Shown here: positions 56,989 through 64,000 of the stretch, one piece after another
How positions within the stretch are numbered: the stretch's first letter is position 1
Layout: each line of letters opens with the position of its first letter
From: Clytia hemisphaerica
Lineage: Eukaryota > Cnidaria > Hydrozoa > Leptothecata > Clytiidae
Direction of reading: 5' to 3'
DNA: 64,000 bases
Assembly (NCBI GenBank): GCA_902728285.1
Contig: CACVBU010000501.1
Location: 669,237 to 733,236, forward strand
Translations under genes and position numbers: made by a program
The notes under the pieces: model-generated
What the model was told of the DNA's origin: nothing
Seen by the model: only the letters and a program-made list of their open reading frames with translations
Database searches by the model: none

Positions 56989-57950
56989 CTAAAACGAACC
57001 AAAGTCGAAATTTTAGGAGGGGCCAAATAAACTTTGAACATCCTCCTCCTGAAAATTAAACCAAAGGTGAACTTTATTGATATTGATCTTTAATTGGTAT
57101 TGAGAAAGGTTTGGATGAATCTTGAGGTAACTTGGACTTAGATAAGGATCGAAAGCCGTATCGAAGGTAAAAACATTCATAATAAATAGGTCGGTATTAA
57201 AATGGGACAAGCTGGAGTTTTTACAAGCTCTTATTTGATTTGGTTGGTCGTTAAGATGTAATAAAAGAAACTTATTACTTTTTCTAAAGAACGCGTCATC
57301 TCTATCACTTTAAATGACCAATTAGTGAAGTATCTTGAAAAACCTCCAAGGCATCTCATTAAAATCTGACGTGTTGTGTTATTACGTGGTGGTTTAAAAA
57401 TTTAAAAACCTTTTTACTACCTAGGGTGTTAAAATACTAAATTACTAGGCGGTACCTTCCAAATATTTTACTAAGCTAATTTTAGCAATGATAAGGTTGA
57501 AGTGAATGTTGGTACTGTCTATCAAAAGTTTAAAGTATTTAAAGAATTTGTGATTTTAAGGATTTTAGCACACGGGTTTATGGTATGATTTCGTAATCGA
57601 GTCATAAAACCGGATCTATTGGACCTTTGACAACAAAATTTGGCAGAAATCTTCCTTATAAAATCTCATTTGAAGCCAAAAGTTTTAGATTGTTTCAAAA
57701 AAGTTTCGTTGAGCTATTACAAAAAGATTGCCTTGCTGGTGGATTTCACCCTGACAAAAATGGGGTTTTTAAGAGCATAAAATAGAACAGATTTTTCTCA
57801 TTCAATTAAAACATTTAATGACCAGAACATTAATTTAAAAAATTCTGCTTTCTTGCTAGTTTTTGATAACAGAACAACATGTTCCTTGTATATAAAAAGT
57901 AGAAGCCTGATTGTTTGGTTTTAGAGAAAATAAGAGTGAAATTCCCTCAC
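56989..57950. other. Intron upstream of the integrase exon
   Basis: AT-rich, no exon with phase-compatible splice sites. The frame at 57013-57210 has no support. Confidence 0.45.
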
Positions 57951-59274
57951 CTTTTCCTTAGGGACTAAAACTTTCAATGTTGTTGTTTTAGTTGGACGAT
58001 GGTATATTTTAATTTGGATTTTTGGTGTACCGTCTTCAAATTTTTGATAAACATCATTTTCTTTATAAAAATCATATTTCCAATTCTTGGTATTTTTCAT
58101 GATGTAAAAGTTACGTTTATTTAAGGGATTCCAAAGAACTCTTGTGTTTCTGTTTTTTCTTGTTCATTCATTTCCATTCCATCACCACCATAACGATATA
58201 ATGACACACAGCGAGCAATTTTCAAGTATAGCTTCATGTCTAATTCTTGTTGCGAGATGGATGGAAGACCTTATAAATGAAAATAGAAGCTTTAATTCAA
58301 ACCCTGAATATCCTTAAGTTAATCAAAGAAGTTAATAATTCATCAACATTTAATTTCTAATTAATTAGAGTTCTTTTTATTCATGACCAAAACCTGACCC
58401 ATAAATAGTTAGAGCTAACCTTTCTTTTTCTTCTGTTTGCTTGGGTCAACCTTAAAAGAAAATATTTAATAAGCATTTTAGTGCTAGAAACTGCTTATGT
58501 TGAAATTTTCGTCATTTTTACATGACTTCCAGTAACGGGAAATAACTCTTGGAATAGTTTGGTTATCTTTAATGGGTTACAATGGGTTAAAAGCTCTGGA
58601 AATGCAAAAATTATTATGGCCAGGTAATGAATGAAAATAACAGAAATACCTCTTCTCCTGCATCCCTAATATTAGTTTCCTCTTCATGATCATTTGAGTT
58701 AACATTGCCTAGAACCATATAAATAAGAACGTATTTTTTTGACATACAACAGGGGCGGGGTTGGTAGTTAAGTATCAGACATTACTGTGATAATAGAACA
58801 AAAAATGTAAAACTTTGAAAAGAAGTTGTGGCTGCCAGGCCGACTATATTCTTCAACTTTGGAAGACAATAACAATGCATTGAAGTCTTTTTTCAATTGT
58901 AGCTTAAAGATCGAACTTTCAATCAAGGTGCATATTTGTGGCTTCCATTTAAATAGGACAAAAAATTGGCTGACAAAAACCGAAATTTTCAAGTGCATCC
59001 AATCTTACACATTTTTAGTTTTTGTGAAAATTCAACTATTCTAGTACAACTTAGAAGTTATCTTATTCTATTACTTGGCTGTACATTATTATGGATATCT
59101 GCATAAGCCACTCTTTCAATTCATAGGCTTTCATGAAAAAATGTACAAAATTGCCAATTTCATTCAAAAAAAAATTTATATTTATAAAACTGCATATTAA
59201 AATTTTAAAATTGATAATAGAGATAATATTTTACCAGTATTGCAATCATCATTCTCTCTTGACTGAGCCGATAT
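57951..59274 (-). CDS. N-terminal exons of the integrase gene, 5' incomplete
   Basis: Four exons in phase. 59235-59274 codes ISAQSRENDDCNT (phase 0 to 1). 58650-58708 codes NVNSNDHEEETNIRDAGEE (1 to 0). 58420-58450 codes VDPSKQKKKKG (0 to 1). 57951-58269 enters in phase 1 with LPSISQQELDMKLYLKIARC, then VSLYRYGGDGMEM. This last exon should leave in phase 0 (KVLVPKEK joined to VPSVLKDK of the integrase exon) but is 1 nt short of agreement. The frame changes near an A run at about 58155-58175; afterwards the protein-like frame reads VLWNPLNKRNFYIMKNTKNW, then KYDFYKENDVYQKFEDGTPK. The short acidic and KKKK exons mirror those downstream of the integrase (31-nt exons in phase 0 to 1 in both). No start codon exon was found. 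Confidence 0.55.
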
Positions 59275-60029
59275 CTAAAATTAGAAAAATATTGATTCAT
59301 TCCATTTTAATCCTTTAATCTTTAGCAAATATTCCAATTTAATTATAGAAATACATATTCTGAAAGCAATATATGATGTGTAAAAATTCCAAATAAAATA
59401 CATTTGAAATAACTGAAAGCTGTGATCAAATTTGAGATACGAATTGATTATTAGAAATTTTGCAGTCTTGAGAGTCAATTTTGCTCATGCAACAGGGAAT
59501 TCCCAGCAGCCAACACCAATCTGGAGATCTCAAAATCGTCAATAAGGCTGATGATACACGGGGAATGAGGTTAAGGTACAATAACTCATTTCTGATTCAG
59601 TTCTAATTCTACATCCTTTTGGAAAGCACAACAGTCTGTTGAATAATTGCGAATAATCTAAAGGGGAACTTCAATATTTAAGAGACCTTTTATGGTATGT
59701 ATATGGAAAAAAATAGAGAAAAAACCTTACACAAACGTATATGAAGATCTCTTTGCTCTGTTATGAGTCTTTACCATTTTGAATTGTATGTAAAAATGTG
59801 CAGCACAAATTTGCCTTGAATTGTATGCAAAAATTATTGTGGCCGAATTGCCGTGGTGAAATTCCCTTAGAAAGTATGCAAAACATATGCAAAAGTATTA
59901 ATATAAAACTTACATGCATAATTGGCATTATATTAAAGTGTAATATTGTAAAAGAAAGATTAAATTTGCTTCTTTTGAAAACTAAAAACAATTATATTCA
60001 CTCATCTCTTAGAACAAGCACTACAATTA
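59275..60029. other. Stretch upstream of the integrase gene, no supported exon
   Basis: One weak possibility is 59726-59752 on the minus strand (SKEIFIYVC between CATAACAG and GTAAGG), with a poor pyrimidine tract. Otherwise AT-rich sequence without a gene. Confidence 0.3.
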
Positions 60030-60131
60030 ATGTATCATGCATATTTTAAAAATTAAGCATGGCTGTATCATGTTTTTATGCTGGAGTACATAATTATTCA
60101 ACATGGCTGCCTCTTTAAAAAAAGGTCTATT
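60030..60131. repeat. Diverged arm of foldback family A
   Basis: TGTATCATGCATATT and CTGGAGTACATAATTATTCA, then CCTCTTTAAAAAAAGGTCTATT match the right half of the element at 4862-5047. The left arm is missing. Confidence 0.65.
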
Positions 60132-60218
60132 CAAGACATGGCAGATGGAAAGGCCAAAAGGTCTATTAAGAACTCCTTTCCTCTGACAGACCCTTGATAT
60201 TCCACATTAAGGAAAGAA

Positions 60219-60564
60219 TACCTTAAGTGGATAAATTTTGGCGGGGATTAAATTTGGCGAATTTGGCGAATTTAGCCAAAATTCGCCAAATTAAATCCTC
60301 GCCAAAATTTCCAAATTCGGCAATTCGCCAAATTAAATCCCCGCCAAATTTAACAAACATAGAATTATGTGAAAAATCACAACTTTTTAGTATAATTTTG
60401 AGTAATTTTCACTATTTCAGTGTGACAAAAATTTCCAATTCGCCAAATTAAATCCTCGTCAAATTTTACGAAATTGATCTATCGCCAAATTAAATCCCTG
60501 CCAAAAATTGTATTTTGGCCAATCGCCAAATTAAATCCACGCCAAAATTTATCCATTTAAGGTA
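60219..60564. repeat. TACCTTA-type element built from a reiterated CGCCAAATTAAATCC motif
   Basis: It begins TACCTTAAGTGGATAAATTT, then TGGCGGGGATTAAATTTGGC; it ends GCCAAATTAAATCCACGCC, then AAAATTTATCCATTTAAGGTA. These are ~42-bp inverted ends. The 346-bp interior holds about ten variants of CGCCAAATTAAATCCNCGCC in both orientations. Confidence 0.85.
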
Positions 60565-60744
60565 ATAAACAAGGTGGCTTTAAATCGAAATAGAAACTGT
60601 GCACACCAAATCATCAAATTGTAAACTGGAATACAAACAAATACCGTTTTAGTTATATATGAGAAAGTTATAAGAAAAATTAGCAAAACAATTTTTTATT
60701 AATTTTGGTACTCGATATTCGATTGCTAATCGATATGGTTGTTA

Positions 60745-60831
60745 GATTACTTCGATCATTATCGATTACTTCGATCATTATCGATTACTTCGATCATTAT
60801 CGATTATTTCGATCATTATCGATTTTTTCAA
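60745..60831. repeat. Short tandem repeat of ATCGATTACTTCGATCATT
   Basis: About four and a half copies of a 19-20 bp unit, the last ones with TTTC for CTTC. It is flanked by CGATATTCGATTGCTAATCG and AATAATCGAATTTATTGATT, so the whole patch is rich in inverted ATCGA words. Confidence 0.85.
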
Positions 60832-60940
60832 TAATCGAATTTATTGATTAGTACCGTCTGGCTTTAGCATCATATATTTACCGATAGAAAAAATCAACAT
60901 CTGAAGATCAACAATTCAGGTTTTATACCTATACCTTGAA

Positions 60941-61117
60941 GTCGGGTAACTTGCTTCAGTGGAGGCTAACATACATAGCCCTCAAATGAATGACCTGGCT
61001 ATTCCTTAAAATACAAAGTTAAATCTAAACAAAAATGGTAGAGTAAAGCTGCGAGCGCAGCTGCGTAGTTCATTTGTTTTTGCTGTTTTGTTGGTTGGTC
61101 AGTCATTTGAGGGCTAT
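60941..61117. repeat. Foldback family B, second copy (truncated right arm)
   Basis: GTCGGGTAACTTGCTTCAGT, GGAGGCTAACATACATAGCC, then CAAATGAATGACCTGGCT, and the central GCTGCGAGCGCAGCTGCG palindrome match the element at 5057-5284. The right arm stops after TCAGTCATTTGAGGGCTAT. Confidence 0.8.
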
Positions 61118-61133
61118 CAGTCAGGAACAGTGG

Positions 61134-61209
61134 CCTTATTAGGAGACGTCTCCTGAGACATGTAGGTCGCTTGGGGTCGCATGATTAGGAGACCCGTCTC
61201 CTAATAAGG
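61134..61209. repeat. Hairpin with CCTTATTAGGAGACG arms
   Basis: CCTTATTAGGAGACG and CGTCTCCTAATAAGG are exact complements about 45 bases apart. An additional internal GATTAGGAGACCCGTCTCC palindrome lies at the right. Confidence 0.75.
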
Positions 61210-62411
61210 AAGGAGACATAAAACTTTGATCTCAATTTTAAGGGATTTAGGCTTTTCCGCGCATTTTGAAACTAGTTTTAATGGAAAGAGCAGCCTCGAA
61301 TTGGTAAAGTTTTCAAAAAATTATCAAAATTTATCGGTGCAATCGATCACAATCTTAATACTAGCAAGTAGTTGTCGCTATGAATGCCCCGCCGATAGCA
61401 GATATTAGCCCAGAGGAACTTAGCCATGAAGAGAGCAAGGGAATCATAATCAGACTATAAATTGGTGAAATGAGTCTTCATAAAAAGTGCTCAATGTTAC
61501 TAGAGCTGTTTAAAGTTAAGAAACACGAGCCGATGCGGTTAAAATTTCCTCAATAAGATCCATACATAACGAAAGTGTCAATCCAAAAAAAAACATGTTA
61601 AATCTACACTTTCTGATGCAAAGTGACCTAAATTAAAACCATTACAGGTTTCGCAACATGTTAAGAACTAGAATGATATCGAAGTTGATTTTCTTCAATC
61701 ACCAGATAAAAATCGCTTTTGAAAACCCAAACATAAGAATGTGTACTGCGAAACTGAAAGTGCTTCCCTCCCATAAAGAATACATAATGCAGATTAAAGG
61801 TGAATTCCAAAATGAAATTGAATACAATTTCAGTCATTTGATTTGAAATTTAAAAAGTAAGTAACTTTGGACTGGTGGCATACTGTAGATATAATTTATT
61901 TGTATCAAAGGTTACTGAAAATTATCTGAAAAACTTTAACAATGTTTATACGTGTTTCTGCAAAAATTTTTCAGTTAGCTTGAATAAAGTTTCTTCATGG
62001 TTACTAAAGATATAAATTTGATAGTTGTTCTCAAAATTGGCAGTACTTTTAATAAAGGTATTAATTTTCAGGGATTAAATTTCCCGGATTTCACAGCCTT
62101 TGTTCTTATTTACAAAAGACCATAAAATAAAATCCTAAGAAAATCTGAAAAGGGGCCTTCAGCGAAAATTAGTCACCATGAAAATATTAAAACATCATTT
62201 AATCCGCCACTGTACACAATCATTTTCTATTGCTGTAATCCACTTCCACTTTCCTGGCAAGCAAGAAAGCGGAGATTCTTCAACAAAGTGACTGTTAATT
62301 CATAAAAATACCAAAACTTATTTTATCACTTTTTGAAAATAACTTAACGTGGGAAAACACGAAAATATAACTTCTTACGAAAAGCTTAAATTTTGTGGGT
62401 AGTGGATGCCC
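61210..62411. other. Intergenic, no supported gene
   Basis: The frame at 61658-61846 (+) follows a TTACAG but has no recognisable domain or donor. Nothing else to report. Confidence 0.35.
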
Positions 62412-62581
62412 AACCGTGAGTATAAATTAATGGTAGAATAAATTAATATGCGGAATTAATCAATGTGAATGGCTGAAGAATTGCCAAATTTAAATAATGC
62501 GAATTAGGGCCTAATTAATAAATCCTGCATCAATTAATCCTGCATTAATTTATCCTCGCATAAATTCATACTCTTAAGGTA
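62412..62581. repeat. TACCTTA-type element built from AATTAATCCTGCAT motifs (decayed)
   Basis: The right end TAAATTCATACTCTTAAGGTA is clear; the left end (ACCGTGAGTATAAATTAATG) is a diverged inverted counterpart. The interior repeats AATTAATCCTGCAT, AATTTATCC and their complements. Confidence 0.6.
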
Positions 62582-62691
62582 ATTCCTGCGAAAATTGATC
62601 CAATCGAAGTAGTGTCAGACTTTGTATTTCAACAAGTGTGTTTGGTTCACTCCCATAAAAACAGATTCATCTTGTCTTCAATCCATATGTT

Positions 62692-62766
62692 TTGAAAATA
62701 AAGGCCAAGGGAATTTCAGATACCGTGTCCCGTTGTAACCACTGTAACCAACTTTTCACTTCACAG
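62692..62766 (+). CDS. Possible exon with a CxxC zinc-knuckle
   Basis: The frame reads KAKGISDTVSRCNHCNQLFT, then SQ, followed at once by a strong donor, CAG|GTAGGT. CNHC suggests half of a zinc finger (BED or C2H2 kind). No acceptor or start is obvious upstream. Alternatives are a chance frame or a transposon fragment. Confidence 0.25.
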
Positions 62767-63660
62767 GTAGGTACAACATTGTGTTTGTATTTTATTGGAC
62801 GTCTGGTTCTAAAAAGTCAAAAAGTTTGTTCAAAGTACGCTCCTGCGAAGTACGCTCCTGCGTTCAACATCAACACGGTACAGTGTGCAGTGGTGGTATT
62901 AGTAGAGAGAGTGTTTGAGTCTGTTCATAATATGTGACAAAACAATTCAAATTGAAATTACTCCAATAGCATGTGTAATAATAAGCTTTTCTTAGAAGCT
63001 TGAAATGTTTTGTCCCAGTCTGGAATTCAGGTAACTAAGGCTGAAAATCTTCGGCGTAATGAATTATTCACAAAATAGCATCAAATACTCCATAATCCAT
63101 CGTTTTTCGGCTTTTGTTCCGCTTCTGTTTACATTTTTCTGCTCGCTGCTCCCCATGCTCAACCATTTTTTTGCTGTAACACTGTGCTTCAAATAATGTC
63201 CACGAGAATGAATCAGTTCATGTTAGTCATAGTATATTCTCATTGGCATGTCTCACTCACTAATCCTTCTGTAAGAAACTCAATGTTGGTACCAGTTTTT
63301 GGCACGTTTTGGCGCAAGGCTTAGCTTACTCTTTGAAAAATTACTTTCGGCGCATTATGCAATATCCATATAGATAGGGCAACTGGGTTTTGTCTTTCTA
63401 CCAAAAATTTCAATTTAATTTCATTCAAAATGAAGTCACTATATAGGTAGACAATATGAATTAACGGTCAATTTCCCTTTTGTCTATGCCTTTATAATAT
63501 CAGTAGGGTTTCGGTAGAGCAGGGCATAACACTGTGTGTGTAACACACTGTCATTGAAGATGTCGTCCATTCTGACAATCGTATAAGGTTTGATCCAATA
63601 TCAGTAGTTTGATAGTTATTCATTCAGTAGCAAACAATGTCCCTCAAGTAAATCCAGTTT
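62767..63660. other. Intergenic, nothing recognised
   Basis: No coding exon or strong repeat. A perfect short tandem GAAGTACGCTCCTGC/GAAGTACGCTCCTGC-like duplication occurs at about 62836-62860. Confidence 0.35.
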
Positions 63661-63682
63661 TAATAATAATAATAATAATAAT
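63661..63682. repeat. (TAA)n microsatellite, 3' tail of a non-LTR retrotransposon
   Basis: About seven TAA units. On the minus strand this is an (ATT)n tail placed about 45 bases after the stop codon of the reverse-transcriptase fragment at 63730, as in CR1/L2-like elements, which end in short microsatellites rather than poly(A). Confidence 0.7.
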
Positions 63683-63729
63683 GTATACAAGTTCAAGGCA
63701 CACGAGGGCCTCTGAGAACCGGATCTTGA

Positions 63730-63999
63730 TTACAATTGTCTTGTCTCGAATCTTTTCGGATGTTTTTTCCAAGCTTCGTTGAGTCTTTCTTTAAAGATTT
63801 TGACAGTCTTTGCCTCTACAACGTATCTTGGTAATCTATTCCAGTTTGGTATACTCCTGTAAAAGAACGAGTTGGTTTGTGCGCCTCGGAATCCATCTTT
63901 ACCAAAATTTGGTATCAGCTCATCTTTGTGTCTCCTGTTCGGACGTGTTCGAGTCAATAATTTACTTGGAAGAGTATTTTTATCGTAGTAGTGGAGATG
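63730..63999 (-). CDS. C-terminal end of a non-LTR retrotransposon reverse transcriptase (partial)
   Basis: The frame continues to the window edge. It reads RTRPNRRHKDELIPNFGKDG, then FFYRSIPNWNRLPRYVVEAK and TVKIFKERLNEAW. The pattern R.RH...(L).P...SFFYR(S/T)IP.WN.LP..VV.A.....FK.RL is the conserved C-terminus of LINE polymerases of the CR1/L2/Jockey assemblage. The catalytic part would lie beyond 64000. The short 3' UTR and (ATT)n tail agree. Whether the copy is full length cannot be judged here. Confidence 0.85.
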   Translation of the reverse strand, partial: HLHYYDKNTLPSKLLTRTRPNRRHKDELIPNFGKDGFRGAQTNSFFYRSIPNWNRLPRYVVEAKTVKIFKERLNEAWKKHPKRFETRQL

Positions 64000-64000
64000 T

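Overview
The window is nuclear DNA from an animal. It is AT-rich and intron-containing, with GT-AG splice sites at every supported exon junction and no operon structure. It carries an SLC17 transporter, a class C GPCR, a membrane mucin and many short inverted-repeat transposons. An early-branching animal such as a cnidarian (perhaps a hydrozoan) would fit, but that is inference from gene content and base composition. There is an assembly gap of about 820 N at 2.6-3.4 kb. Several one- or two-base indels break otherwise good reading frames, so draft-assembly error has to be kept in mind.

Layout. 1-6.9 kb: repeats and a gap, no certain gene. 6.9-19.3 kb (+): a ten-exon SLC17/sialin-like transporter whose phases all agree (515 codons). 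Its largest intron (12.6-18.5 kb) holds a complete intronless class C GPCR on the opposite strand plus several transposon remnants. 22.7-26.4 kb (-): a Ser/Thr-rich, repeat-bearing single-pass membrane mucin interrupted by a 2-bp insertion. 28-31.1 kb (+): two unrecognised 3' gene ends. 31-45.9 kb: no supported gene, with satellites, inverted-repeat elements and a tail-only insertion. 45.9-59.3 kb (-): a long chain of phase-compatible exons. It starts with acidic/basic linker exons, continues with a large DDE integrase exon (intact D,D-35-E spacing), then lysine-rich exons, then a tandem array of ten near-identical symmetric mini-exons (mostly 63 nt), and ends in a cysteine-rich C-terminus. 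59.3-64 kb: inverted-repeat elements and the 3' end of a non-LTR retrotransposon.

The most interesting object is the 45.9-59.3 kb locus. An integrase of the kind found in Ginger/KRBA2-like proteins appears to be spliced to a linker whose length can vary in 21-residue steps by including or skipping duplicated exons. Two array exons carry in-frame stops, and two indels in the chain leave open whether the locus is a working domesticated gene, a decaying transposon or a gene with assembly errors. A second theme is a group of short transposons ending in TACCTTA...TAAGGTA whose interiors are made of a reiterated short motif that differs from copy to copy.
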